From Bacteroidota bacterium (GTDB lineage Bacteria > Bacteroidota > Bacteroidia > Chitinophagales > Chitinophagaceae): a DNA stretch of 64,000 bases. This document shows positions 18,481 through 27,736 of this stretch, in pieces. Location of the stretch: contig JAIUNW010000002.1 of NCBI GenBank assembly GCA_020161535.1, positions 1 to 64,000 of the forward strand, given 5' to 3'. Under the pieces are notes generated by a model. That model was not told the DNA's origin, made no database searches, and saw only the letters and a program-made list of their open reading frames with translations. The first letter of the stretch is position 1; each line of letters opens with the position of its first letter. A program made the position numbers and the translations under genes.

Positions 18481-19190
18481 TGGAAGACAAGCTTAAGGAG
18501 ATTATAAGTGGCTATCTAAAGATACCAGTATCCGAAATATCGACTGCAACGCGAATTGATCGATCAGCAGTAGGGAATTCTATTTACCTACATAGAATGT
18601 ATGGTCGAATTGCAGAAGCGGGTTATAACCTGAACGACTATGCCGATATACTCAATTTTGGGGAATTGCTTTCAAGGTTGCAAGGAAAATCCGTTGCTAA
18701 GGTTACGCCAAAAGAGGAAGTTGTGCCTGGAAATGGAGTTGGTGTAGATATAGAAGAAATCGGAAACATGCCAGTAGTGGCTGATTTTAGAGCTGATGGA
18801 TTCTACACCGTTAATTTTTCATCTGAGGAGATTGCCTATTGCATACTGCAGAATAATCCATATGCGTCTTTTGCCGGCATTTTTGCAGCTAAAGAAGCCA
18901 TCGTGAAAGCAAATGGCGCGTATCGTAAAAGCGGATTTCGCGAAATTGTTATTGGCCATGACCAATTTGGAAAGCCGGTGAAAAATGGATTTCAACTTTC
19001 TATTTCTCATACAGAAACTGTCGCTATAGCGGTTGCTGTTGAAGAAAGGGGGATGGTAGCAGTGAACGGGCGGTTGCAAGGAGAAAGCGTGACGGTTAAT
19101 AAAGGGAATTTTGGTGCTAAAGGTCTTTGTTTTCTCGCCGGTGTAATAATATCTTTTTTAGTCTTTTATTTTATTTGGCCTGGCAGGTGA
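18480..19190 (+). CDS. Acyl carrier protein-like domain fused to holo-ACP synthase, with C-terminal membrane anchor
   Basis: The 236-residue protein starts at ATG 18480, inside the stop of the E2-like gene. Residues 1-70 look like a small four-helix carrier protein; the phosphopantetheine serine would be Ser34 in GNSIYL, where the usual DSL has become NSI. Residues about 80-190 are an AcpS-type 4'-phosphopantetheinyl transferase with the metal ligands in GVGVDIEEI and AAKEAIVKA and the SISHTE segment. The C-terminus has a single hydrophobic helix (about 213-232), so the protein is probably membrane-anchored. It could load its own carrier domain and receive an acyl group from the E2-like protein. 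Confidence 0.78.
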   Translation: MEDKLKEIISGYLKIPVSEISTATRIDRSAVGNSIYLHRMYGRIAEAGYNLNDYADILNFGELLSRLQGKSVAKVTPKEEVVPGNGVGVDIEEIGNMPVVADFRADGFYTVNFSSEEIAYCILQNNPYASFAGIFAAKEAIVKANGAYRKSGFREIVIGHDQFGKPVKNGFQLSISHTETVAIAVAVEERGMVAVNGRLQGESVTVNKGNFGAKGLCFLAGVIISFLVFYFIWPGR

Positions 19191-19930
19191 GAATATCTAT
19201 TATAACGGCTACTTTCAATAGTCAGCATACAATTGCCGACACGATGAATAGTATTGGTATGCAGGCTTATCCTGATGTAGAGCATATTATAGTCGATGGA
19301 TGTTCAACGGATAATACCCTGGCTATCGTTTCAAATTTTTCTCATAACTATAAGTTAGTGAGTGAAGAGGATAAGGGCTTATATGATGCGATGAACAAAG
19401 GTATTTCCATGGCTTCTGGCGAGGTTGTGGGTATTTTGAATGGCGATGATTTTTACACAAAAAGCGATGTGCTTTCAAAAGTTGCAGACCTGTTTATGAA
19501 TCCCGCGGTTATGTGCGTGTATGCTGATCTTGATTATGTTGACAAAAACGATATTTCAAAAGTAGTTCGTCGGTGGCGCGCAGGCGCTTACAGTTCCCAA
19601 AAATTCTTTTACGGGTGGATGCCTCCTCATCCCACCTTTTTTGTAAGAAGAAATCTATACGAGAAATATGGGCAATTCGATTTGAGATTCAAATCAGCCG
19701 CCGACTATGAGCTAATGCTACGTTTTTTGGTGAAACATGAATTACAGGCGACTTATTTACCAGATGTGATTGTGAAAATGCGAACAGGCGGTCAAAGCAA
19801 TGTTTCGATTCGAAATCGCTGGCGTGCAAATCGGGAAGATCGACGGGCCTGGGATGTCAATGGGCTAACACCCTACTTTTTTACGATCCCACTAAAGCCT
19901 TTGCGGAAACTCATTCAGTTCCTGGTTTAA
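19187..19930 (+). CDS. Family 2 glycosyltransferase (WcaE-like)
   Basis: A 247-residue GT2 enzyme. The start is set at GTG 19187, overlapping the previous TGA, because the protein then begins MRISIITATFNS, the usual N-terminus; the longer frame to 19127 lies inside the ACP-fusion gene. DVEHIIVDGCSTDNT, DKGLYDAMNKGI and GILNGDDFY are the nucleotide and metal-binding motifs, and WMPPHPTFFVRR is typical of the WcaE-like group. It is the last + strand gene of the AT-rich left part and meets the FkbM gene tail to tail with a four-base overlap. Confidence 0.88.
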   Translation: MRISIITATFNSQHTIADTMNSIGMQAYPDVEHIIVDGCSTDNTLAIVSNFSHNYKLVSEEDKGLYDAMNKGISMASGEVVGILNGDDFYTKSDVLSKVADLFMNPAVMCVYADLDYVDKNDISKVVRRWRAGAYSSQKFFYGWMPPHPTFFVRRNLYEKYGQFDLRFKSAADYELMLRFLVKHELQATYLPDVIVKMRTGGQSNVSIRNRWRANREDRRAWDVNGLTPYFFTIPLKPLRKLIQFLV

Positions 19931-20763
19931 TCAGGCATTTCATGCTTGCTAGCAATCAGAATGAATGCCCCTGACTCTTTTACTTGTGATATTTTCTTCA
20001 ACTGACCTTTTAATGGTTCGTATAAAATGTAGCCAAAGTTCAAAAGCGTTCTTTGCGCATCTCCGGCTTTAAGGCCATTTGCTTGGTTTTCAGCCCAGTC
20101 TAAAAACTCAAAAATAATTACGGGTGCATTATCTGTACTTAATATTTGTCGCCCGCCCCTGAAAACATAGTCTTCAAATCCTTCTACATCAATTTTAATT
20201 ACATCGATCTTGTTAATATTGTTAAGTGCGCATAAAGTATCGAGCGTAATTGTTTGAACCATTACAGCTTTCTTCGTAAAGACAGGCGAAAGCGACCCCT
20301 TGCCGAATTTATCTTCCGGCGAGTAAAAGCTTAAGGTTTGATCGTCTTCATTGAACAGGGCCTTGTTATAAATGGAGATTCTAGACGCTAAACCATTGGT
20401 TGACACATTCTTCTCTAGAATTGCAAACAACCAGGGCGCAGCTTCAACGGCTATGATTTTTACATTCTCAAGTCGTTTTGCAACCGGTAGCAGGATAGCG
20501 CCAATATTTGACCCTAAATCGAAGAATACGCCGTCTTTTGGAAGAAATTCGCAGATGAAATCAATTGTTTCTTGCTCATACACCCCATTAGCAAAAATAT
20601 CAAAGGCGATATTTTCTTTTAAATTCGGCACTAAATAGTTGATGCCGTACCTGCCTTTTAACTGAGTTTGGGTTGCAGACTCTATTTTTTGTTTAAAGAG
20701 GAAATGGAGCAATCTTTTTTTCCCTCTAAAGTTTGGCAGATATCGCACAATATTTTGAATCAT
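19927..20763 (-). CDS. FkbM family methyltransferase
   Basis: A 278-residue protein with a SAM-binding Rossmann fold: GVFFDLGSNIGAI (motif I), KIIAVEAAPW (acidic loop) and IDVIKIDVEGFEDYV, which together define the FkbM family. Members methylate hydroxyl groups of sugars or natural products, so a polysaccharide sugar is the likely target. It is the only minus-strand gene between 1 and 42 kb, and its promoter region of about 100 bases is shared with the divergent gmd gene. It marks the border between the AT-rich and the more GC-rich parts of the locus. Confidence 0.87.
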   Translation of the reverse strand: MIQNIVRYLPNFRGKKRLLHFLFKQKIESATQTQLKGRYGINYLVPNLKENIAFDIFANGVYEQETIDFICEFLPKDGVFFDLGSNIGAILLPVAKRLENVKIIAVEAAPWLFAILEKNVSTNGLASRISIYNKALFNEDDQTLSFYSPEDKFGKGSLSPVFTKKAVMVQTITLDTLCALNNINKIDVIKIDVEGFEDYVFRGGRQILSTDNAPVIIFEFLDWAENQANGLKAGDAQRTLLNFGYILYEPLKGQLKKISQVKESGAFILIASKHEMPD

Positions 20764-20843
20764 AATGTAGCAAGAATAGAATGAATTGGTTTTTGTCTTT
20801 TTTAATAGGCATTCAAAGTAAAGGTATAGAAGTCTAAAGTAAC

Positions 20844-20851
20844 TATCTTCG
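20844..20851 (+). promoter_or_regulatory. Candidate -7 element upstream of gmd
   Basis: TATCTTCG matches the Bacteroidota -7 consensus TAnnTTTG at seven of eight positions and lies 16 bases before the gmd ATG, in the short gap between divergent fkbM and gmd. No convincing TTTG -33 partner was found at the expected distance, so this is a weak call. Confidence 0.3.
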
Positions 20852-20867
20852 CATCTTATATTTTTCT

Positions 20868-21983
20868 ATGTCTAAAGTTGCACTCGTAACAGGCGTTACC
20901 GGACAGGACGGCGCCTACCTTACCGAACTCCTACTTGAAAAAGGGTATTTTGTTCACGGTATCAAAAGACGCGCGTCGCTCTTTAATACCGATCGCATCG
21001 ACCACCTCTACCAAGACCCGCACGATAAACAAGTGCGACTAAAACTCCACTACGGCGACCTCACCGATAGCACCAACCTCATTCGCATTATCCAGGAAAC
21101 ACAGCCCGACGAAATTTATAACCTCGCGGCCATGAGCCACGTGCACGTGAGCTTTGAAGAGCCTGAATATACGGCCAATGCCGATGGCATCGGTACGTTG
21201 AGGATATTGGAGGCGGTTCGCTTGCTGGGACTCACGAAAAAAACAAAAGTGTACCAGGCTTCCACCAGCGAACTCTATGGATTGGTGCAAGCCGTTCCAC
21301 AAAGCGAAACCACGCCCTTCTATCCCCGAAGCCCCTATGCTGTGGCAAAGCTGTATGCCTATTGGATCACGGTCAATTATCGGGAGGCCTATAATATGTT
21401 TGCAGTAAATGGTATTCTGTTTAACCACGAATCGCCGTTAAGAGGCGAAACCTTTGTAACCAGAAAAATTACCCGCGCCGTTGCCAAGATTGCGCTAGGC
21501 CTGCAGGATAAACTTTACCTCGGTAACCTCGATGCCCAGCGCGACTGGGGTCATGCCAAAGACTATGTGGAAGCCATGTGGCTGATCCTGCAACAGGAAA
21601 AACCCGAAGACTTTGTTATTGCTACCGGCGTCACCACCCGCGTGCGCGATTTTGTGCGCATGGCATTCAAAGAAGTGGGCATCGAACTCGCCTTCAAAGG
21701 CAAAGAGGATACGGAAACCGCCGTTGTTGTGTCTTGCAGCAACCCCGACTTTCAATTGGAAACCGGTAAGGAAGTGGTCTGTGTTGACCCGCGTTACTAT
21801 CGCCCTACCGAAGTGGAATTGCTGATCGGCGACCCCAGCAAAGCCAACAACAAACTGGGCTGGAAACCCAAATACGACCTGCCTGCCCTGGTACAGGAAA
21901 TGGTAGCTGCCGATGTAGAAGCTTTCCGCAAAGAAAAGCTACTCGCTGAAAGCGGTTACTATGTGAAGAATCAATACGAGTAA
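20868..21983 (+). CDS. gmd: GDP-mannose 4,6-dehydratase
   Basis: The 371-residue protein is a short-chain dehydrogenase/reductase with the NADP loop [26 protein letters not shown] and the catalytic residues in ASTSELYG and [12 protein letters not shown] (Tyr-x3-Lys). It converts GDP-D-mannose to GDP-4-keto-6-deoxy-D-mannose, the first step to GDP-L-fucose. The gene for the second step follows after four bases. Length and motifs match E. coli Gmd. The base composition is clearly richer in GC than the genes to the left, as expected for a more resident sugar pathway. Confidence 0.96.
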   Translation: MSKVALVTGVTGQDGAYLTELLLEKGYFVHGIKRRASLFNTDRIDHLYQDPHDKQVRLKLHYGDLTDSTNLIRIIQETQPDEIYNLAAMSHVHVSFEEPEYTANADGIGTLRILEAVRLLGLTKKTKVYQASTSELYGLVQAVPQSETTPFYPRSPYAVAKLYAYWITVNYREAYNMFAVNGILFNHESPLRGETFVTRKITRAVAKIALGLQDKLYLGNLDAQRDWGHAKDYVEAMWLILQQEKPEDFVIATGVTTRVRDFVRMAFKEVGIELAFKGKEDTETAVVVSCSNPDFQLETGKEVVCVDPRYYRPTEVELLIGDPSKANNKLGWKPKYDLPALVQEMVAADVEAFRKEKLLAESGYYVKNQYE

Positions 21984-21987
21984 ACAG

Positions 21988-22917
21988 ATGGAAAAACAGG
22001 CTAAAATTTATATCGCCGGCCATCGTGGCATGGTGGGTTCAGCCATTCATCGGAAACTCACCAAAGAAGGATTCGTCAATATCATAACCTGCACGTCAAA
22101 AGAACTCGACCTGCGCAACCAGCAGGCCGTGCAGGATTTTTTCGCCGCCGAAAAACCCGACTACGTGTTTTTGGCGGCTGCCAAAGTAGGCGGCATTCTC
22201 GCTAACAATACCTACCGCGGAGAATTTTTGTACGATAACCTGAGCATCCAAAACAACGTTATTCATTTTTCTTATGTCAATAACGTACAAAAACTGATGT
22301 TCCTGGGCTCATCGTGCATTTATCCCAAACTGGCGCCGCAGCCACTCAAAGAAGAATACCTTCTCACTGGTGAATTAGAACCCACCAACGAGCCCTACGC
22401 CATTGCCAAGATCGCAGGCATCAAACTCTGCGATGCCTATCGGGCGCAATATGGCTGCAATTTTATTTCGGCCATGCCCACCAATCTCTATGGGCCGAAC
22501 GATAATTATGACCTGAACAATTCGCATGTACTGCCGGCCCTGATTAGGAAATTTCACGAAGCGAAAATAAACGGCGATAAACAGGTGGTCATCTGGGGAA
22601 CCGGTAAACCTTTAAGAGAATTTCTGCATGCCGACGACCTGGCCGATGCCTGTTACTACCTGATGCAGCATTACAATGAGCCCGGCCTCGTAAATATTGG
22701 TGTTGGCCATGATATCTCTATCGGAGACCTGGCCATACTGGTAAAAAAGATTGTCGGTTACGAAGGCGACATTGTGCATGACCTGAGCAAACCCGATGGC
22801 ACGCCGCGCAAACTGATGGATGTATCAAAACTACATTCGTTCGGCTGGCAGGATACCATTTCATTAGAAAACGGCATTACAGAAGTATATAAAGTTTATA
22901 GCAAGGCGAATAGCTGA
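21988..22917 (+). CDS. fcl: GDP-L-fucose synthase
   Basis: A 309-residue SDR enzyme with [14 protein letters not shown] as the NADP loop, the LGSSCIYPK segment with the catalytic serine and cysteine, and the Tyr-x3-Lys pair in PYAIAKIAG. It epimerises and reduces GDP-4-keto-6-deoxymannose to GDP-L-fucose. Gmd just upstream makes its substrate, so fucose (or a fucose derivative) is likely to be part of the exported polysaccharide. The stop is followed after two bases by the first asnB-like gene. Confidence 0.96.
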   Translation: MEKQAKIYIAGHRGMVGSAIHRKLTKEGFVNIITCTSKELDLRNQQAVQDFFAAEKPDYVFLAAAKVGGILANNTYRGEFLYDNLSIQNNVIHFSYVNNVQKLMFLGSSCIYPKLAPQPLKEEYLLTGELEPTNEPYAIAKIAGIKLCDAYRAQYGCNFISAMPTNLYGPNDNYDLNNSHVLPALIRKFHEAKINGDKQVVIWGTGKPLREFLHADDLADACYYLMQHYNEPGLVNIGVGHDISIGDLAILVKKIVGYEGDIVHDLSKPDGTPRKLMDVSKLHSFGWQDTISLENGITEVYKVYSKANS

Positions 22918-22919
22918 AT

Positions 22920-24836
22920 ATGTGTGGAATAGCAGGTATTATTGAGTTTGGAAACCGGCCGGTAGATGAATCGAAGCTGCGCGCCATGAACAATTGCATG
23001 GCGCACCGCGGCCCCGATGCCGATGGTTTTTTCCTCGAGAAAAATTACGGCCTGGCGCACCGGCGACTGAGTATTCTCGACCTCTCCACCTCGGCCAACC
23101 AGCCTTTTTCGGATAGTGCTAACCGCTATATCACCGTGTTCAACGGCGAACTGTACAACTACCGCGATGTACAGCAAAAAATGCCCGAACATCATTTCAA
23201 CACCACCAGCGATACCGAGGTATTGATTGAATGGTTTGCCCGACGGGGTATGGAAGGCATTCCTGATTTCAGTGGCATGTTTGCCTTTGCGATGGTCGAC
23301 CGGCAAACAGGCAATACCACCCTGGTGCGCGATCGCTTTGGCGTAAAGCCTTTGTACTATTACCAGGACGAGCACCGGCTGATCTTTGCTTCAGAAATAA
23401 GGGCCATCCTGGCCACCGGCTATGTAAAATCATCGCTCGATCCCGTGGGTCTGCGTTCTTATTTCCGGTACCAGTCGGTCGCTTCACCGGGCACTTTATT
23501 AAAAGGCATCAAACAACTGCCCGCCGGGCATTTTCTCGAAATAAAAAATGCGCCGTTCGCAAAAAATGACGGTGCCGACAGCAAGGGCAGCACCGACAAC
23601 AGTGTTCGCGTTGAACTGAAACAATGGTATTCCATCCCCAGTACCGGCGCCGCGGCTGATTTTTCAAACGCTGATACGGTGAAGAAAAACATCCGACAAC
23701 TGCTGGAGCAGGCAGTAGAAAAAAGACTGGTGAGTGATGTACCCGTGGGCGCTTTTTTATCGGGCGGCATCGATTCTTCATTGGTAGTGGCGCTGATGGC
23801 GCGGACCAGCAGCCAGCCGGTAAACACCTTCAATATCTGTTTCAAAGAAGAAGAGTTCGACGAATCGAAATGGGCCAATATGGTGGCACAGAAATACCAT
23901 ACCAATCACCGCGCCATCGAAATGAAGCCCACACATTTTTTGGACGAACTGATGAACGCGCTAAACGCGATGGATAGTCCGTCGGGCGATGGCATCAACT
24001 CCTATGTTGTCTCCAAAGCTGTACGCCAGCAGGGCATAACCGTGGCGCTCAGCGGCATTGGAGGCGATGAACTGTTTGCGGGTTATCCCTTTTTTCCTAC
24101 CTACCTGAAAATACAGCAACGTGCGCAAATCTGGGACAATACCACCGTGCTGCGCCAGGTATTTGGCAAAATGATGGAAGTGAACAATCGCCTCAACCTG
24201 TCTAAAATCAAGACCCTGCTGGAAGCAAAAAAAAGCAATATCGCCTGGTTGTACCCGGTATTCAGGCAGGTGTTGCCCGATAGTATTCCCGATGCCGTAC
24301 TCGATTTGCCGGCCAATGGTATGGTGCAGGAGGAGTTACTAAAACAGAAAGAAGTTATAAAGAAATTACCTCTATTGAGCCAGGTGACGGTGGCCGAGTT
24401 GATGGGCTATACGCAAAACACGCTGCTCAAAGACATGGACCAGATGAGTATGGCCGTGGGCCTCGAATTAAGAGAGCCCTTCTTTGACCATGCATTGATA
24501 CAATATGTGCTGCAAATTCCTGATAGCCTGAAATTTCCCGAGACCCCGAAAAAATTGCTGGTAGATAGTCTCGCGGGACTGATTCCAGACGAAGTCATCC
24601 ATCGCCCGAAAAAAGGATTCACGTTTCCGTGGAAGCACTGGATGAAAAATGAGCTGAAACCGTTTTGTACCTCAATGATACGATCGTTTGCAGGCCGGCC
24701 CGGCGTGAACAACCAGGCCCTGCTTCGCCATTGGAACGATTTCCTGCTGGAAGAAAAACAGGCCCGCTGGATGGACATCTGGTTATTTGTGGTGCTGGAG
24801 TACTGGCTGCAGAAAAATGAGATCGAATTGCACTAA
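22920..24836 (+). CDS. asnB: Asparagine synthase (glutamine-hydrolysing), polysaccharide-cluster type, copy 1
   Basis: The 638-residue protein begins MCGIAGII, so the mature N-terminus is the catalytic Cys of a class II glutamine amidotransferase; HRGPDADG and the SDTEVL region complete that domain. The synthetase domain has the PP-loop FLSGGIDSSLVV near residue 279 and ends with HRPKKGFTFPWK. Copies in polysaccharide loci often amidate sugar carboxyl groups rather than make free asparagine. An uronic acid is predicted upstream, which offers a substrate. A second, similar gene follows at 24982. Confidence 0.93.
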   Translation: MCGIAGIIEFGNRPVDESKLRAMNNCMAHRGPDADGFFLEKNYGLAHRRLSILDLSTSANQPFSDSANRYITVFNGELYNYRDVQQKMPEHHFNTTSDTEVLIEWFARRGMEGIPDFSGMFAFAMVDRQTGNTTLVRDRFGVKPLYYYQDEHRLIFASEIRAILATGYVKSSLDPVGLRSYFRYQSVASPGTLLKGIKQLPAGHFLEIKNAPFAKNDGADSKGSTDNSVRVELKQWYSIPSTGAAADFSNADTVKKNIRQLLEQAVEKRLVSDVPVGAFLSGGIDSSLVVALMARTSSQPVNTFNICFKEEEFDESKWANMVAQKYHTNHRAIEMKPTHFLDELMNALNAMDSPSGDGINSYVVSKAVRQQGITVALSGIGGDELFAGYPFFPTYLKIQQRAQIWDNTTVLRQVFGKMMEVNNRLNLSKIKTLLEAKKSNIAWLYPVFRQVLPDSIPDAVLDLPANGMVQEELLKQKEVIKKLPLLSQVTVAELMGYTQNTLLKDMDQMSMAVGLELREPFFDHALIQYVLQIPDSLKFPETPKKLLVDSLAGLIPDEVIHRPKKGFTFPWKHWMKNELKPFCTSMIRSFAGRPGVNNQALLRHWNDFLLEEKQARWMDIWLFVVLEYWLQKNEIELH

Positions 24837-24981
24837 GCTCCGCCAGATCGACCAGTGCCGGGATATTATCTATTTACCCGGGTTAACGTATATTTCACTG
24901 CAATTCATTAAAATTTAATTAAAGTAATGCGATAAACACAGAACTTTGTTCGGTAAGCAAACCTTATCCTGACCGAATAAT

Positions 24982-26832
24982 ATGTGTGGAATCGCCGGTA
25001 TTCTTCGCTTCGATCAACAACCCGCTTCTGAGCAGGTGATCCGCGCCATGACGCGCGCTTTACAGCACAGGGGCCCCGATGCAGAAGGTATTTTTACAAA
25101 AGGTTGTTTGGCGCTGGGCCACCGCAGGCTATCCATCCTGGATACTTCGGTTGCTTCCAACCAGCCATTTGAAGACCCTACGGGTCGCTACCAAATGGTG
25201 TACAATGGCGAGCTCTATAATTTTAGGGATCTCCGCCGAAAAATTCCCGACTATCATTTTCAAACCACCGGCGATACTGAGGTATTGCTGCAATGGTTTA
25301 TCCGATCCGGCAAAACTGGTCTCGACACACTGGCCGGGATGTTTGCATTCGCAGTATGGGATGCAGCAGCGCAATCGCTTTGCCTCGTTCGCGACCGGCT
25401 GGGCGTGAAGCCCCTGTATTATTATCTCGATGAGCAACAGTTGGTGTTCGCCTCTGAAATCCGCGCCATTTTGGCCGGCGGATGGGTAAAACCGGCTATA
25501 GCTACCGGTGCGCTGCACGACTATTTCCGGTACCAGTCGGTGTCTTGCCCCGATACCATGATAAAGGGCATCCGGCAGGTGCCGCCGGGCCATTTGCTGC
25601 GCATCCACAACGGGAAGGCCAGCCTCGAATCCTGGTGGGATATCAATCGCAAGCCTTCTGTTTTTGCGCCCGATAATGAGCGGCAGGTGCAGCAGGATAT
25701 ATTGGATCTGCTGACCCAGTCTGTCGAAAGGCGTATGGTCAGCGATGTACCGGTGGGGGCTTTTTTGTCGGGCGGTATCGATTCAAGCGCCGTGGTGGGA
25801 CTGATGCGGCGCGTCAGCGGCCAGCGACCCAATACTTTTACGATTGCGTTTAAAGAAAAGGAGTATGATGAGTCGGCCTATGCGGCGATAGCTGCGCGAA
25901 AGTTCAATACCAATCACCAGGTGATTGAATTGGGTGCGGGCGACCTGCTGGGTTCTTTGGGCGATGCGCTCAACGCGATGGATTCGCCCAGTGGCGATGG
26001 CGTTAATACCTATGTGGTGTCGAAGGCGGTGAAGGCCCAGGGTATTTCGGTAGCGCTGACGGGTGCCGGGGGCGATGAGTTGTTTGCAGGTTATCCGTTT
26101 TTTCAACAGTATATGCGCTTGCGTAATCGCTCGCTGGTATGGGATCATTCGAGTCCCGTGCGCAAGCTGGTGGGCAAGACCATGGTATTGCGACCCCATT
26201 CGAAATACCGCGATTTACTGAATACGCCCAGCACCAGTATTGCCGATCTATACCCGGTGTTCAGGCAGATTATGGCGCCGGCGCTGATAGCCGAATTGGT
26301 GAGGGCGCCGTCGGTAGACCGAATCGCGGGGCAGTTGGATGCCTGGCGCAGACCGCTGGAAGATTTTCCGTTGTACAGCCAGGTGAGCATTGCCGAGCTG
26401 ACCGGTTATACGCGCAATACCCTGATGCTGGATCTCGACCAGATGAGCATGGCCCATGCGCTGGAAGTGCGCGAACCGTTTTTTGACCACGACCTGGTGC
26501 AGTATGTACTGCAGGTGCCTGACAAGATCAAATCGCCCAGTTACCCCAAGCGACTGCTGGTGGAGAGCCTGGCGGGGCTATTGCCCGATGAGCTGGTGTT
26601 CAGGCAAAAGAAAGGGTTTTTGTTTCCGTGGAAAGACTGGCTGCGGAAAGACCTGCGTGCGTTTTGCCAGCGGCGGATCGAGTCGATGGCAGCGCGGTCT
26701 TTTATTGATGGCGCGGCCCTGTTGTCTTTATGGGCCGATTACCTTCGGGGCGACCAGCAGGTGAAATGGGTGGATGTGTGGTTGTTTGTGGTGCTGGAGC
26801 ATTGGTTGGAGCGGAATGGGGTAGGCTGTTAG
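24982..26832 (+). CDS. asnB: Asparagine synthase (glutamine-hydrolysing), polysaccharide-cluster type, copy 2
   Basis: A 616-residue paralogue of the preceding protein, colinear throughout: MCGIAGIL, HRGPDAEGI, FLSGGIDSSAVVG near residue 265, ALTGAGGDELFAGYPFF, and FRQKKGFLFPWK near the end. The nucleophile Cys2 and the PP-loop are intact, so it should be active. It is separated from copy 1 by 145 bases without a clear terminator. The 3' half is unusually GC-rich for this window. The two copies may have different acceptors or one may serve ordinary asparagine synthesis. Confidence 0.93.
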   Translation: MCGIAGILRFDQQPASEQVIRAMTRALQHRGPDAEGIFTKGCLALGHRRLSILDTSVASNQPFEDPTGRYQMVYNGELYNFRDLRRKIPDYHFQTTGDTEVLLQWFIRSGKTGLDTLAGMFAFAVWDAAAQSLCLVRDRLGVKPLYYYLDEQQLVFASEIRAILAGGWVKPAIATGALHDYFRYQSVSCPDTMIKGIRQVPPGHLLRIHNGKASLESWWDINRKPSVFAPDNERQVQQDILDLLTQSVERRMVSDVPVGAFLSGGIDSSAVVGLMRRVSGQRPNTFTIAFKEKEYDESAYAAIAARKFNTNHQVIELGAGDLLGSLGDALNAMDSPSGDGVNTYVVSKAVKAQGISVALTGAGGDELFAGYPFFQQYMRLRNRSLVWDHSSPVRKLVGKTMVLRPHSKYRDLLNTPSTSIADLYPVFRQIMAPALIAELVRAPSVDRIAGQLDAWRRPLEDFPLYSQVSIAELTGYTRNTLMLDLDQMSMAHALEVREPFFDHDLVQYVLQVPDKIKSPSYPKRLLVESLAGLLPDELVFRQKKGFLFPWKDWLRKDLRAFCQRRIESMAARSFIDGAALLSLWADYLRGDQQVKWVDVWLFVVLEHWLERNGVGC

Positions 26833-26880
26833 GCTTTCATGCGCCGAATGGGGGAACCGCCGTTTGCCAGCATTAATTCG

Positions 26881-26888
26881 TAGCTTTG
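26881..26888 (+). promoter_or_regulatory. Candidate -7 element upstream of the YwqE-type phosphatase gene
   Basis: TAGCTTTG is a perfect match to the Bacteroidota -7 consensus TAnnTTTG, 40 bases upstream of the ATG at 26929. A TTTG at 26863-26866 could be the -33 box, but the 14-base gap is shorter than usual. Confidence 0.4.
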
Positions 26889-26928
26889 ACTCCTGGGTTG
26901 TTAGAACAGCCTTGATTGTAGCCCGCTT

Positions 26929-27669
26929 ATGTTTTCCATTTTCAAGCGCAGAAAGTACCCCCTTATAGATCTGAGCGGAATAGGTGTTGATATGCACAGT
27001 CACCTGTTGCCCGGCATTGACGATGGCTCGCCCGATACCGAGACCTCTCTGTCGTTGATTGCTGGGTTGCGCGAGATGGGCTATTCCCGTTTTATTGCCA
27101 CGCCGCATGTGTTGTGGGATTTGTATCGCAACGATGATGGTACCATTGAAGAGTCGCTGCGCGATTTGCAAGCCGCCCTCGTATCGGCCGATCAGCATAC
27201 CCCTTTGTCTGCCGCAGCCGAATACATGATTGATGATCATTTTGCGCAGATGGTAGCCGAGAAGGCGCCGTTTCGCTGCATTACCGGAAAATTGCTGCTG
27301 GTGGAATTTTCTTTTGTGAGCCTGCCCTACGAGTGGAAGAAAATTTTCTTCGACCTGCAAATGCTGGGTTACCAGCCCGTATTGGCACACCCCGAGCGTT
27401 ACACCTACCTGGCGGGTGACACAGGCATTTTCCAGGAGATAGCGGATATGGGTATTCTGCTACAGGTAAACCTCAATTCGCTAACGGGTTATTATGGCAA
27501 GGTGTCTTATAACCTGGCGATGGGGATGATTAAGCAAAAGATAGTCTCGTTGCTGGGCACCGATTGCCACCATGAGCGCCATTTGGAAGCGATGCGGAGT
27601 TCGTCGCAGTTGATGCCGGCGGTGGAGATGTTGCTGGACCAGGGACGGTTACTGAATAAGGAGTTGTAG
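26929..27669 (+). CDS. Tyrosine-protein phosphatase, CpsB/CapC/YwqE type (PHP fold)
   Basis: The 246-residue protein has the PHP-domain metal sites DMHSHLLPGIDDG near the N-terminus, FIATPHV, VLAHPERY and LGTDCHH near the end. This is the manganese-dependent phosphatase family that dephosphorylates the tyrosine-rich tail of bacterial tyrosine kinases controlling capsule export. The likely partner is the Wzc-like kinase at 28774. A good -7 promoter element lies upstream, so it may be expressed separately from the asnB genes. Confidence 0.92.
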   Translation: MFSIFKRRKYPLIDLSGIGVDMHSHLLPGIDDGSPDTETSLSLIAGLREMGYSRFIATPHVLWDLYRNDDGTIEESLRDLQAALVSADQHTPLSAAAEYMIDDHFAQMVAEKAPFRCITGKLLLVEFSFVSLPYEWKKIFFDLQMLGYQPVLAHPERYTYLAGDTGIFQEIADMGILLQVNLNSLTGYYGKVSYNLAMGMIKQKIVSLLGTDCHHERHLEAMRSSSQLMPAVEMLLDQGRLLNKEL

Positions 27670-27736
27670 GTGGGTTTTTGGTTTGTGGTTTATTGTTTCT
27701 GGTTTATAGTTTCTCGTTTGTGGTTTCTGGTTTGCG
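27670..27736 (+). repeat. Low-complexity GTTT-rich degenerate repeat
   Basis: About 65 bases made of imperfect copies of GGTTTVTGGTTT-like units, with no coding frame. It sits directly after the phosphatase gene. Such T/G-rich intergenic repeats are probably replication-slippage products; no function can be assigned. Confidence 0.6.

Noticed and set aside
20372..20638. Open frame opposite the FkbM gene
   Set aside because: It is antisense to the conserved SAM-binding region and has no coding character of its own.
27670..27736. T/G-rich repeats as a CRISPR array or origin-like element
   Set aside because: Units are short and irregular with no spacers, no cas genes and no DnaA-box-like sequences.
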